The position numbers and the translations under genes are program-made. The notes beneath the pieces were generated by a model that saw only the letters and a list, made by a program, of their open reading frames with translations, was not told the origin of the DNA and did not search any database. Shown in pieces: positions 43,174-55,345 of a stretch of 64,000 nucleotides of DNA. The first letter of the stretch is position 1; every line of letters starts with the position of its first letter. Source of the DNA: Catonia carolina (taxonomy: Eukaryota > Arthropoda > Insecta > Hemiptera > Achilidae); NCBI GenBank assembly GCA_035578175.1, contig JAQMRL010000006.1, forward strand, positions 54,269,001 to 54,333,000. The letters are read 5' to 3'.

Positions 43174-43960
43174 AAAATATCTCAAGAACGGACATCGTTC
43201 AAAGTTGAAACTTGAAAGTTAAGTTAGATACCACTAGAGGACCCGACACGAACATTTTCATCAAAATCGGTCAACCGGAAGTAGTAGTTTATTCGTGTCA
43301 TTTTTCACTTTTTTGCGATTTTTCAAAAATGGCTTCTACGATTTTGTTAAAAATCGCCTCGTTTACTACGTTTTTTATACTCTACAAGATAGGGTAGGCG
43401 CCATGTCTGTTGAAATTCTTCGGGGAGGCTGATCTCTCGTAGAAATGTTTTTTGCATTTGAGCCCAAAAATGTATATAATAAAGTGTAATAATTTGTTTT
43501 TCATTTGTACATGCAATTAATTATAACAGCGTATTATTTTTTTAATAAAAATATCTTAGTAGTTTAATTAGTATTTAAGAAACTAACATGTAGTTGTAAT
43601 TACTAACACACTAATAGATTACCGAAATATAGTAGTTGCAGTAGTATAATGAACAAAGAAGCACTGAATAAATCTACCCTTGAACATGGGAAACCATAGT
43701 TGGGTGGATTAATTTCCCCACTACGAATCAAAATAAATAGTTTTTAGATTATCAAAGTATAATTAAGGAAATTAACATTTATTTTGTATTGATATTTTTT
43801 TTGTAAGCAACGGAAATAAATAAATAAAAGCTGTAGACAATTTAAAAATCTACAACTTTTATTTAAAACATTTTTTGTATAACACTTAGTTTAGCGGTAA
43901 TTATTTATGAAAATCTGTAAAAAACTCGATTTTTCGACAAATTCGAAAAATAAACATCAA
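43011..43960 (+). mobile_element. HINE-like element with an unassigned insert
   Basis: Left part 43011-43490 includes a clean (GT)n tract at 43140-43170. The stem-loop region resumes at 43826. The 330 bp between are AT-rich and unassigned. Confidence 0.75.
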
Positions 43961-44639
43961 CTGTATGTTTTACTGTTTTCATTTAAAACCTTGTTCAAAC
44001 CCCAATCATTCTTTTATGATATTTCTGTATAGTGGTAGGTTTATTATAAAAACACAAAACTATGTAGACTTTACTATTTTTGTTTTATTTAGGTACATTA
44101 TTAACTTTGCGTTTCAACCGGAAATAATTACTTCTATTACTAACGTTGCGTACCATAACGTAATAATATATTACAATGTAATTCTGTAATTTAATGTAGT
44201 GTAATTATTAAACTAAAAATAATAAGTTGCATCTCTAATACAATAGATTGTTTTTAGATGAACGAATTTCCTTCCTCTTTGCTAAATAAATATACAATAG
44301 ATATGATTTCATCTAAATTCCTTTCATGGTTTATGCAAGCATCATCAAATTTTCTACAGTTAATTTACATTAAAATCATCAGATCTATTTAGTAAATTAA
44401 AAATAATACTGAAAAGAATTTAATGGTCTGTAATTTTGTGTAACAAAGCATTTTTGAACCGCGTACGGGAAAATCTCTCCCCATTGTAAAATTATTCCGT
44501 AAGTTTGATAGAATTTTTTCTTTATCAATACTGTTGCAGATAAAGAAACTGAATTTTATAAAAGTTTTACTTTCAGTAAAAGCCAAAAAAGTAAACTCCG
44601 AAAAACATTAAAAATAGGGATAAAATCTTTTTATATTTT
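43961..44639. other. No recognised feature
   Basis: AT-rich with short ORFs only. Confidence 0.4.
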
Positions 44640-44806
44640 ATTTTAGTTTATTTAAAGTTCTCAACTGGTTAGTTATTAGCGACTAAGGTGAATTATGTCA
44701 CTAGAATTCGTTTGATTTGTTATAATTTCCAGACCCTAGCTGGGAATTGAATACGGAACCCCCGCGTTTTAGGCTAGCACGCTACCACTGCGTTACGGAG
44801 GGTTTT
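44640..44806 (-). mobile_element. SINE3
   Basis: Head at the right (ACGCAGTGGTAGCGTGCTAGC in reverse, A-box region), B box TTCAATTCCC, tail GTCGCTAATAACTAACCAGT. A-rich end at the left. Confidence 0.72.
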
Positions 44807-44818
44807 CTTGTTTGTTTT

Positions 44819-45100
44819 TACTTTCTCTTGCCTATATGAATGTATAGAAAAAAATTAGGTATTGTTTCCATATCGATTTTTTAAAGTCGAGTTTTCACGG
44901 GATATACACGTTTTCTGACCCCCTGAACCCAAAAAAACCTGTTTTTAGTGATTCGGTGTGTGTGCGTGTCTATGTGTGAACAGAATATTTCAAGAACAGA
45001 ACATCGTACGAAGTTGAAACTTGAAACTTAAGTTAGATACCACTAGAGGACCCGATACGAACGTTTTCATCAAAATCGGTCAACTGGAAGTAGTAATTTT
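44819..45100 (+). mobile_element. HINE-like element, 5' part only
   Basis: Ends at ACTGGAAGTAGTAATTTTAG. Confidence 0.75.
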
Positions 45101-45229
45101 AGAGTCCATTTTATTAAACTTTTATTTACATTTAGTTTACATTGCTTACATAATTGCTTTCAGAATTAAATTCTCTACAATTTTTATTAGGAAAATAATT
45201 TGTTCATTGGCTATTTAACAAAGTTATTG

Positions 45230-45540
45230 GGCATCAAACGTAGACGACTGCGTATTTCTACTAAATTGTTTTGCATATTTCATCCTTTTTCTCAAAAACT
45301 ACTAACACAACAGCTTCCAGACTGGTTTTATTCGATTTTTAGGTGATTTTTCATATAAATCCTTCATTTTTGTCGCAGAAAGTAGCCCCCAAAAAACTCA
45401 GTATCATTGTATTCCACCAGGGGAACTTAAATCGGGGCGGAAATTTTCGCTAGCTGTAACCCGCTAATGAAGCGTTTCTGGGCATATATTTATATGAACA
45501 TTTTTTCTTATTTTTATCTCTACAATCATATACTAATTTA
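45230..45540 (+). repeat. Repeat H
   Basis: Shares CGCTAGC.GTAAC.CGCTAA and AC.TTTTTTCTTATTTTT with the reverse complement of 62390-62480. Unknown class. Confidence 0.45.
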
Positions 45541-46589
45541 TTGTACCATAATTTAGAATCACTTTGTGTATGTAGTACAATTAAAATCTGATCCGGTTAA
45601 CCTGGGTTTGACTGTATTGCAAAACACGCTACGGAGGTGGCCAATCTTTACTTTATTTTACGATTGTTCTTATACGATTACTTCTTTACAACGATTCTGG
45701 AAATAAATTATCCAAAATAACCATAATTGAAGAAAATGTCGATCCAGAACTTTCTATTTGCGTAAAAAATACATATTTCATAAAAAATGTTTGTTGACAT
45801 CTTGCATGAATAGATACTTAAGAATAATAATTAAATATATATGTATAAAAACACAAAAATATTTAATTTGAACGGCATATATTAATAGGTTCTTAATTTT
45901 TATCTTGCGTGACTTGTATCTCACTTTTATGTGATAGTGATTCTACAACTTCTGTCAGTAAGCCTAGACTTTCCAAAAATTCTTTCCCGTTATTGTTTTT
46001 CATATATTTATGTATATTTTAATTTATAGTTGAAGATAATGATGTAAATTTGCCAAATTGTATACACCACATTATAAAAAATTAATACATCCGGCGAATA
46101 AAAATTATTCTTTACTGATGTACAACATAATCATGTACTGCGTATTTCTTTTACAATAGTACTTCGCTTTAGGCTTAAGATGACATGCATAAATTTTTTT
46201 AAACGAATTAAAACAACCTTTCTACGTTGTAGTTTTATAATTTAATATTCTTTGTTACATAAAGTGTGATCAATTAATTTTAGTAATATTTATGATGTCC
46301 TTCATAAATTATGCGGTCTTTTTGGTAGAGTATGTTATTGCATAAGTTGTTATTTCAAAAAAGTGATGGAAAAAGTGTAACGGATGTGTATCAAGACTTT
46401 AAATCATCCTAGAAACTTCAAGTTTGGTATTATAATCGCTTATGTACTCAAGAACAATGGATTGTTTGAAAATTACTAATTATTCTTGGTAAAGATGTTC
46501 GAACATCACTCTCTACATTATGAAACTATAAAGAAATCAAATTGGAATCTTTTTTTCAGCAAATTCTGGACCTAATTGTTAAAAGGTTG
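45541..46589. other. No recognised feature
   Basis: AT-rich; CAATACAGTCAAACCCAGG (reverse of about 45605-45625) resembles a Tigger-like end. Confidence 0.35.
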
Positions 46590-47060
46590 TATTAAGAACT
46601 AGGAGAGGGTGGTCAGGAGACTGCAGAGGGAGGAGACATCTGGAGATCAGCGGGATTGCCCTCTTCAATAGTAAATCAATCCTGTCCCGATCTCAGAAGG
46701 TAAGGTAGGCACACTAATTTCCTGAGCTGGTGATAAAAGAGCTGATTGGAAGTGAGAGAGTGAGTGTTGGTCGGTGACAGCGAGAGGGGAATTAGGCTTC
46801 GGTTCTCTTCCACGCCCCACTGACAGTATGTAAATTTTTTTAACCCGACATTTCCCTTGTAGTATTATTTAAACAGTTCCGAGGGAGGTGAAGGGTTGAT
46901 TGCTAATGTCGGATCAAGTGGCCAGGCGGCGGGTTTTTTGTTAGTAAGGCGGTTGCGGCCTCTTTGGGGCTGGACGAGGACGCCTCAATTGAGTCCAACA
47001 TCCCCCATCGTGAGGGAGTGAACATGAGTTTTTCTCGCGGCCTCGGATAAAAAAACTACT
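46590..47060 (+). other. GC-richer unassigned block with splice-like signals
   Basis: Single-copy in this window. It contains CAGAAGGTAAGG near 46695 (donor-like) and a T-rich stretch ending TTTCCCTTGTAG near 46862 (acceptor-like). ATG at about 47024 begins MSFSRGLG then stop. It could be untranslated sequence of a host gene or the 5' region of a LINE; neither can be decided by eye. Confidence 0.25.
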
Positions 47061-47084
47061 GAAACATGGAAAAAGTTGGATGTT

Positions 47085-47505
47085 TTATTTTGGGGTATTC
47101 TCTTACTTCTTCTCCTTCTTAATTTCATGGATTAGGCACCTCGGCCTGTTTCGGAAACCATTTCCTTCTTGGACGTCCAACACTCCTGTTATTGGTGGGT
47201 TTGTAAGCTACTCGTGGGAACATGGCCATACCACACCACCTGGCCTTATTTCAATGTCCTTCACTATTGTACTGCCACAACCTATCCTCCCCATGACTTC
47301 ATCCATTTCTCACTTTCATTTCCTCATTTCTAACCCTATCCATCCGGAAGATCCGATATGAGCACCTGAAGCAATCCATCTCTAAAGCCCTCAATTTGTT
47401 CTGACTTTTTCTATCCAGGGTCCAAGCCTCACACCATACAACGTAATAGGCTTCACTACAGCATTATAATTATTTTCTTTTTGTCAATCCGGATTTTTGG
47501 CCACC
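47085..47505 (-). pseudogene. LINE RT C-terminal fragment
   Basis: On the minus strand it reads KPITLYGVRLGPWIEK, then frame-broken sequence corresponding to the E-x-D-x-x-R...S-R-x-D-R-x-R-N-E-E region, and later DIEIRPGGVVWPCSH, LTNPPITGVLDVQE. The pattern matches the region after the RT of many insect LINEs (V-x-K-P-x-x-L-Y-G ... W-x-G-H). Several stops and frameshifts. Confidence 0.55.
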
Positions 47506-47554
47506 AAAACAGGGAATTCAAGCATTTTATTGCTTTTTATTTTAATTTCTTACA

Positions 47555-47730
47555 AGGCCTTCGGGCCAGCCCAGTCAGTCAGCTGGTAGAAAGTCGCTAT
47601 TATTGGTTAAGTAACACCGGTTGGGCAAGCGACTTTGTATGGTGACCAGTTGACAGCCATCCATGAACAAACTCTACTGGATGTCCCTGTTCAAACTCAT
47701 GTCTAACCCACGTCAAAAAAAAAAAAATAC
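47555..47730 (+). mobile_element. Repeat F, SINE-like, with A tail
   Basis: Contains CAGCCCAGTCAGTCAGCTGG and GGTTGGGCAAGCGACTTTGT, and ends in A13 at 47717-47729. Partial inverted copies are at 18850 and 49505. Promoter boxes were not identified. Confidence 0.6.
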
Positions 47731-47849
47731 AGCAAAAAGCAGCGATCAAATTGGGTAGTTTTCAACAATGTGCAGTTTCCAATTACAAATAAAAAAAATT
47801 TAAAAAAATTCTTAAAACTTTAATTACAATTATCCACTTTTGCCTAGAA

Positions 47850-48240
47850 TTCTATCATGTACACCATACAACATTTAGTAAGAGGCGATTTAAAAAACAA
47901 TCGTAGCGGTTTTTTGAAAAAAATCGCAAAAAAAGTGAATAATTGTACGATTAAACTATTAGCCTACTTCCGGTTGATCGATTTTGATGAAAATGTTCTT
48001 TCCCGGGTCCCCAGTGGTACCTAACTTAAGTCCAAGTTTCAATTTTTGTACGCTATTTCATTTTAGATATATTTCTCTCTCACACACACACACGCACACA
48101 CATACACACCAATCGCTAAAAACTTGTTTTTTAGGATTCAGGGGCTCTGAAAACGTGTATTTCCGGTAAAAACTCAATTTTAAAAAATCGAAATGGAAAC
48201 AATACTTTTTTCCTGTACGAGTGTATTCATGTAAGGACTA
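47850..48240 (-). mobile_element. HINE-like element, left half
   Basis: From the GAGGCGATTTAAAAAACAAT region through a CACA tract (48081-48107) to the eroded left end. Confidence 0.7.
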
Positions 48241-48770
48241 GAGTGGGTAAAAAGTGGTGAAGAATAACTGATTTGGATTAAATCTGTTAAGCCATGTAAG
48301 GATTCATCTAGTATCTGAACTATTCATCTACAAAACTATTCTAACTCTACCTGAAAACGCCTTACCTGGAAGAACATTACACGAAATCATTGCTATGGAA
48401 TTTTTATGAGTATTTGTTAAAAGCTTCCAGGAATCAGATAATCTTTTACAAGTAGGCTACATGAGTCACGAAATTGAAAAGAAAAAAATACCAGATAAAC
48501 ATGTTAATTGGAAATTGGGTTGTCGTAAAATATACCCAATGACAAATTCTTAAAGTTAAAAGTGCCATAAAATCTAAAAATGTCATATAACTCTTACAGA
48601 ACAGGAATGGTACAAAAGTAAATTGATATTTTTGTGTATTTTCTTCTTATAAGATTATGAAGAATTTTAGGTTTAACAGACCAAAATAATATTTCTAGTT
48701 AAAATAATAAATGATACCGGAAATCGAACTAACTTTAACACGAATTCTTTATAAATAGGCCTACTTTTTT
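48241..48770. other. No recognised feature
   Basis: AT-rich. Confidence 0.4.
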
Positions 48771-49753
48771 ACTTTCTCATGCCCTGTATGAATATATAGA
48801 GAAGGAAACTATTGTTTTCATGTCAAATTTTCGTAATTTTTCACTGCGAAACACACATTTTCAGGCCCTTTGGACCGAAAAGACATGTTTTTACCAATTT
48901 GTCTTCTTGTATGTGCGTGCGTGCGCGCCCTTGTAAACAAAATATCTCAAGAACGGAGTATCGTACAAGTTGAAACTTAAACTTAAGTTAAGTAACATTA
49001 AAATTGGTCTACCGGAAGTAGTAGTTTATTCGTGAAATTTTTCACTCTTTTGCAATTTTCTCAAAAATTTTCGATTATTTTTAAACCGCCTCATTTACTA
49101 CATTTTATATGCTCTACAATAGGATAAGCGCCATGTCTGCTGAAATTCTTGGGGAGGCTTTGCTCTCGTAGAAAAAATGGGTTGTTTAAGATAGCGGCCT
49201 TAATATGCATTTTGAGGCAAATTATAAGTGAAGGTTGTAAAACTTTTACAAACCTACGAATTTTATTTTAAACATTTTTTTGTACAACGCTTAGTTCATC
49301 AACAATTAGTGATTTTCTGTTTTTTCTTTTATAAAAATCAGCAAAATGTGGGATTTTTTTAAAACGGCCTTAGTACTATATTTTATTTTACGACAAAAGG
49401 GTATATAACTAAAGTTATAGAAAATTAAAAAATCTATAACTTTTATATCAAACATTTTCTTCTACAGAGCCTAGTCTAGCGTCAAGTAGTGATTTCCCGT
49501 TTTTAGCTGGTCACCACATGAAGTCGCTTGCCCAACCAGTGTTGCTTAACAATTAATAACAATATTCTATCAGCTGACTGACTGGGCTGGCCCGTAGACC
49601 TCCCGTATTTTTAAGTCGAACAGAGATTGATTTTCATTTTGCGACATTCACTCATGATTAAAATTAGATTAAGTTTTTCATTTTACATTTGTTATATATT
49701 GTTCATTATCTACATTGGCAAGAGAAAATTGTGTGTGTTTTACACCAGATTTT
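48771..49753 (+). mobile_element. HINE-like element with repeat F inside
   Basis: Left end ACTTTCTCATGCCC; right end TTTTACACCAGATTTTG. Repeat F (49505-49604) sits between CCCGT copies. Confidence 0.78.
49505..49604 (-). mobile_element. Repeat F inserted in HINE-like element
   Basis: TTCCCGT on the left and CTCCCGT on the right suggest a short duplication (CCCGT). Confidence 0.6.
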
Positions 49754-49754
49754 G

Positions 49755-49830
49755 TTTACCTTCTTTTCGACTGTATAAATATGTAGGGAAGGAAATTATT
49801 GTTTTCATGTCGATTTTTCGAAGTCGATAT
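49755..49830 (+). mobile_element. HINE-like left end abutting the previous copy
   Basis: TTACCTTCTTTTCGACTGTA then GGGAAGGAAATTATTG follows the 3' end of the previous copy within a few bases, then the family is lost at TTCGAAGTCGATATG. Confidence 0.7.
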
Positions 49831-50288
49831 GACAATTTGATAGGCAACCTACTTCGAAAACTTATGTAGTAAAACACATCAGAAACTAATACGATTTTAT
49901 AAAATAAAACGTCTACTAGATAGTACTCTAAATTTCAAACTACCAATGGGGGGGGGTCTACAATGGGGTCACACACGGACGGATCCAAAAATACTAAATA
50001 TAATTCTTGGAAATATAACTAAGTAACCCTTTTTACTTAACCGACGATTCGCTTCATCGTACCTAAAAACTTTCCACCACGACAATTTTACAAAACAATG
50101 CTTTCTAAATTCTATGAACACACACTAGCACTCTTGTACACAATATGCGCTTGTGATGCATCCTGGGTAACTTCAATAAAAGGCTCAAACGCTGTCGGCT
50201 AAGGGATTTTCTCTACGTGGATCAATGGCGAACTTAATTGCTGAATGACAGCTCTCTACAGTAAATTCAAGTCAAAGGATATTGTTTT
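49831..50288. other. No recognised feature
   Basis: Contains a G9 run near 49948; otherwise unassigned. Confidence 0.4.
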
Positions 50289-51247
50289 TACTTTCTCTTC
50301 CCTATATGAATATATAGGAAGGAAATTATTGTTTTCATGTCGATTTTTCGAACTCGAGTTTTCACTGGATCTACACGTTTTCAGACCACCTAAACCCAAA
50401 AACATGTTTTTAGCGATTGGTATGTGTGTGTGCGCGCGTGCGCGCGTGCGTGCGTGCGTGTGTGTGTGTGAACAGAATATCTCAAGAACGGAACACCGTA
50501 CGAACTTGAAACTTAAGTTACATACCACTACCGGACCAGACACGAACATTTTCATTAAAATCGGTCGACCGGGAAGTAGTAGTTTATTCGTGTAATTTTC
50601 ACTTTTCTGCGATTTTCTCAAAAACTGGTTTTACGATTTTTTTATAAATCGCCACGTTTACTAAATTTTTTATGTTTTACAAGTTATAGAGTAGGCGTCA
50701 TGTCTGCAGAAATTCTTGGAGAGGCTGTTTTCACGTAAAAAAATTGTTTTTTTAAGATTGCGGCTTTAATATGCATTTTAGCACAAAACATTATATAATA
50801 AAAGTTGTAGACAATTTAAAGTCCTGCAAATTATATTTGAAACATTTTTTTGTATAACTTTTTGTTTAGCGGTAATTAGCGATTTCCTGTTTTTTCTCAC
50901 AAAAACGTGTGAAAATCAATTTTTTTTTAAAGATTTCGGCCTTAGTATGCATTTTACGACAAAACGTATAATCAAATTTATAGGAAATTAAAAGATCTAC
51001 AACTTTTATTTTGAGAATTTTTCTCTACAGAGCCTAGTTTAGCGTGAAAAAGTGATTTTCCGTATTTTAAAGCCAAACTGAGGTTGATTTTCATTTTGCG
51101 TCTTTCACTCATGATTAAAATTAGGTTATGTTTATTTAGGTTAGTTTTTTGTTTATGTGTAATGTTTTATCACTAATGTTAGGTTATATTTTTCAATATT
51201 TGCATTGGCAAGAGAAAGTTGTGTGAGTGTTTCACACCAGATTTTTT
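50289..51247 (+). mobile_element. HINE-like element, full-length
   Basis: GT/GC tract at 50424-50470 (TGCGCGCG type). Right hairpin intact (GTGTGAGTGTTTCACACCAG). Confidence 0.83.
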
Positions 51248-51715
51248 AAAATATATTTAACAAATTGTAAATTCGCAATTAAAAATGTTGAAAATATTCC
51301 AGACTACTGTATGAATATTAGCCAGAGAATTAGTGTGGTTTTACAATTCATTTATTTATGTAAGCTTCTTGGCCACTTAGATTCTTCATCTTTTAAAAAG
51401 GTATTCCAACATACATGTATTTTTAGAAATGTATTCGTGTAGTACAGTCTGTTTATTCCTTGAAGGTACATAACGGTAAACAATGTAAACAAACGAATAC
51501 ATTCTTGACAATAAATCAATTACACGTTCATCTCGGTTGTCAAGCGTGTTTTAAAGCCTTTCACTTTTAGTTTTACACGATCATATTGATGTGACTTTAA
51601 AATAAACATATGGTGTTTAGCCAGTAAAAATAAATAAATAAAAGGGCGCGGCAAAATGCACTAACTCTCTCTTTAATCTACAAGTAGTACTTTATTTTAC
51701 TCCTTTTTTATTGAA
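51248..51715. other. No recognised feature
   Basis: AT-rich. Confidence 0.4.
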
Positions 51716-51868
51716 TGATGATGCCTATGTAAGCCTTGGCTTGGATTTAGCTAACGATATGATGTGATATACAAATGAAAAATGCCAGATCTAACCTGGA
51801 ATCGAACCCGGAACCTCTGTATATAAGTCAGTTGGGCTGACCATTACACCACGGGCTGACCCTTAAAT
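51716..51868 (-). mobile_element. tRNA-derived SINE of a fourth type
   Basis: On the minus strand the head reads GGGTCAGCCCGTGGTGTAAT then GGTCAGCCC, and later CCGGGTTCGATTCCAGGTT (B box). Its body differs from SINE1-3. One copy only in this window. Confidence 0.6.
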
Positions 51869-51978
51869 ACCGATTTGATGCTGTATCCATGAAAAATTCT
51901 AGCCAAAATTGTGTTTAAAAAAACTAGCAATTTTGAACGTGCTCCTTAGAATTACTGCTGGTCTTTATAATAAATTTT

Positions 51979-52846
51979 TACTTTCTCTTGCCTTTATAAA
52001 TATATAGGAAGAAAAATATTGTTTTCATGTAGATTTTCAAAATCAAGTTTTCACCGGAACTACACGTTTTAAGACCCCCTGAACCCAAAAACATGTTTTT
52101 AGCGATTGGTCTGGGTGTGTGTTTGTGTGTGTGAAAAAATACCTCAAGAGCGAAACATTGTACGAACTTGAAACTTGAAACTTAAGTTAGATACCACTAG
52201 AGGACCCGACACGAACATTTTCATCAAAATCGGTCAACCGGAAGTAGTAGTTTATTCGTGTCATTTTTCACTTTTTTACGATTTTCTCAAAAACGGCTCC
52301 TGCGATATTTTTTTAAAAATCACATTACATTTTTATGGTCTACTAGATATGGTAGGCGCCATGTTTGCTGAAATACTTGGGGAGGCGGTTTTTCCGTAAA
52401 AAATTGTTTTTGTAAAATTGCGGCTTTATATGCATTTTAGCGCAAAAATGTATAATTATAATAAACATTTTAGAGAATTCAAATTCATACTTCTTTCAAA
52501 CATTTTTTAAATAACGCTTAGTTTAGCGGTAATTAATGATTTTCTTTTTTTTCATGAAAATCTGTAAAAAATAATTTTTTAAGATTTTAGTCATTTTACA
52601 ACAAAAGTGTATGTAAACTTTATCTAGAGCATTTTTCTCTAAAGAGCCTAGTTTAGCGTAAAAGAGTGATTTTCCGTATTTTAAAGCCAAACTGAGGTTG
52701 ATTTTCATTTTGCGTCTTTCACCATGATTAAAATTAGGTTATGTTTTTTTGTGTATTTCTAATGTTTTATTACTAATGTTAGATTATATTGTTCATTATT
52801 TGCATTGGCAAGAGAAAGTTGTGTGAGTGTTTCACACCAGATTTTT
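51979..52846 (+). mobile_element. HINE-like element, full-length
   Basis: Slightly short (about 870 bp); loses part of the stem-loop segment near 52480. Confidence 0.8.
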
Positions 52847-52861
52847 CTTCTTTCTTTCTTT

Positions 52862-53028
52862 TTTTTATATTTAAATTCGTATCAACTGCTTGGTTATTAG
52901 CGACAACGGTGGGTTAGCTGTAACTGTGGGATTTGACTTGTGAAAATTTCCAGACCTTCGCCGGGAATCGAACTCGGGATCTCCGTGTGGTAGGCTAACG
53001 CGCTAACCACTACGCTACGAAGGCAGCC
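52862..53028 (-). mobile_element. SINE3, reference copy
   Basis: On the minus strand: head GCCTTCGTAGCGTAGTGGTT then AGCGCG (A-box region), B box GAGTTCGATTCCCGG, tail GTTGTCGCTAATAACCAAGC then AGTTGATACGAATTTAAA. Confidence 0.78.
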
Positions 53029-53369
53029 ATAAATGCTTTTTTACGTCAAATTCGTCACTTATTCAGATTCAACCGTTATCGAAATGTGTTGCACATGAAT
53101 GATAACTAATTAAGAATAAGTATAAGAAAATGTATTTCCATGTTGTAGGCAGATACATTAACAATTAAAAACATAACCTAGAACATAAAAGTAATAAAAG
53201 ATATTCTAACAATAAATAATAAAATAATCATACCTAATTCTAAATAAAAAACGACTACAAATTAGTTCTACAGCTAGGAAAAATAGGGCCTCCAAGGCAA
53301 TGCCTGTTTGGAGGTTCCATCAGTAGTATGTAAGAATTATCAATAAAAATTAGCCTGCGGCTGACAAAT
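53029..53369. other. No recognised feature
   Basis: AT-rich; a self-complementary GGGCCTCCAAGGC / GCCTGTTTGGAGG hairpin sits at 53287-53317. Confidence 0.4.
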
Positions 53370-53530
53370 AATACAAGAAAATATATAAATAATACAATAA
53401 AAATATATAAAAAAATACAAATAATACAAAAAAATACATCAAAAATACAAATAATACAAGAAAATATATCAAAACCTACAAATAATACAAGAATAATTAA
53501 ATATGAATAATTAAAAATAAGAATAAAAAA
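53370..53530. repeat. AT-rich degenerate tandem repeat
   Basis: About six imperfect copies of a unit close to ATACAAATAATACAAGAAAA. Confidence 0.7.
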
Positions 53531-54510
53531 AGAATAATTAAAACTGTTTTTATCGATAATCGTTTTTAAAAAGTTTCATTTCGATGTAATTTACAATCTT
53601 CAACAGAAAACAGCAAAAAATTGAGAATCAAAAAGCTACATCAATGATCTATCCTTACAAAAAAGATCGTGAATATACTCTTTGTTAAATCCCTACTTCT
53701 CTTTAAAATACGGGTTTTCACATTCACCTTGCTTAAAATAACTGCGCATAAAAGCAAAACTCTGGTGGAAGATTTTTACGATCACTCAATTACGAGACAC
53801 CCGAAATGTTTTATGTTCGTGAAATTAAGAACAACATAAAACCACTTAAAAAAGTACCAGCTGATACTAAAATACATATAACGAGGCCGACTAATGCCCC
53901 AGGTATTTTTTTTATTTATATGGACTAAATTCTTGATTATTACTTTTAAAAAATTATTAATGTTTTATGTGAATTTAATGAGTACTGTATTAAAAATTTT
54001 ATAGCCTACAAGAATAACAATTTGTTACAGATTCAAGCCTTTGTTTTGAAATGTTTTTAACAAATTTACCATTACATCCATTTCGGATGCTGGGCAAAGA
54101 CATTTTTATATATTTAAGTTTTGCTCCTGATAGTAGCAAGTATTCCTTCGCAATCCTGGTGGGGGATGGACCTGTTTCAGGAATATATCAACCCTGCCCA
54201 TATGAGCTCTTCATTTCTCTCATTTCCTGATACCGGTAGGGATCATGATATTGTGTCCTGACAACTCATCGATTAACCTTCCTACCATTTCCAATAAAAA
54301 AAGTGCTGCATGGTCCCAACAATAGAGGAGGACAATTCCTCTACGGTGAAGAGGTGGAGGAACCTAGGACGTGTGTTTATGGATGAAACCCGGAGCAAAT
54401 CCAGATTCTTAAAGATGACAACCTCACCACTAGACTTACTTCACGCAGAGTTCGTAGATCGGTCGGATGAACCTTTTCTTACTCGCAAACTCACAAATTG
54501 CCTCGGAAAT
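53531..54510. other. No recognised feature
   Basis: AT-rich to about 54140, then mixed sequence. The ORF entering the purine tract from 54310 has no recognisable domain. Confidence 0.35.
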
Positions 54511-54512
54511 GG

Positions 54513-55345
54513 GACAAAAAAACAGGAGAGAAAGAGGAGGCGGAGGAGAAGGAAACAGAGACAGAAAAGAAGGTGATGGAGCAGGAGGAAAAGAAGGAGA
54601 CGGAGAATGAGAAGGACACAGAGGAGGTGGAGGTGGAGAAGACAAAGAAAGAAAAGAAGGAGATGGAGGAGGAGAAAAGAAGGAGTAGGAAACGGAAAAA
54701 GAGAAGAAGGAGATGGAAAAGGAAAAGGAGGAGACGAAGAAAGAGAATAAGGAGATGGAGGAGGAGGAAGAAAGGAGTAGGAGGGGGAGAAAGAAAGAAG
54801 GAGATGGAGGAGGAGAACAGGAAGAAAGAGGAGAAAATGAAGGAGTAGGGGACGAAAAAAGAGCAGAAGGAGATGAAAGAGGGAAAGGAGGAGGAGGAGG
54901 AAGAAAAGGAGTAGGGGACGGAAAAAGAGATGGAGGAGGAGTAGGAGGCAGAGAATGAGTTAAAGGAGGAAAACAGGAAGGAGTAGGAGACAGAAAAAGA
55001 GAAGAAGGAGATGGAAGAGGAAAAGGAGGAGGAGACGGAGAAAGAGAGAGGAGTGGGAAGAGGAAGAGAGAAAGCAGAAGACAGAAAAAGAGAAGAAAGA
55101 AATCGAGGACGAGGAGGTGAAGTAAACGACGGAGATGGAGAAGGGAAAAGAGTAAGAGATGAAGAAGGAGATGGAGAATGAGAAGTAGGAGGTGCAGAAA
55201 GAGTAGAAGGATATGGAAGAGGAGGAGGAGTAGGAGACTGAGAAAGGAAAGAAGGAGAAGGAGTGGAAAACGGAGAGAGAGAAGGAAATGAAGGAAGAGG
55301 AGACGGCGATTGAAAAGGCGGAGGAAAAAGATTAGAAGAAAGAGA
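54513..55345. repeat. Homopurine tract (plus strand), about 830 bp
   Basis: Almost only A and G on the plus strand, in GGAGAAGGAG, GAAAAAGAG and GGAGGAGGAG mixtures. Long ORFs in all frames of both strands (E/K/R-rich on plus, S/L/F/P-rich on minus) are consequences of this composition, not genes. Confidence 0.9.

Noticed and set aside
47080..47361. 93-residue plus-strand ORF
   Set aside because: Antisense shadow of a decayed LINE RT fragment.
50245..50621. Recurrent ORFs with TTRGPDTNIFIKIGQPEVVV and similar peptides across many loci
   Set aside because: They lie in HINE-like copies, begin at different places, are broken in many copies and run through the (GT)n tract. No domain is present.
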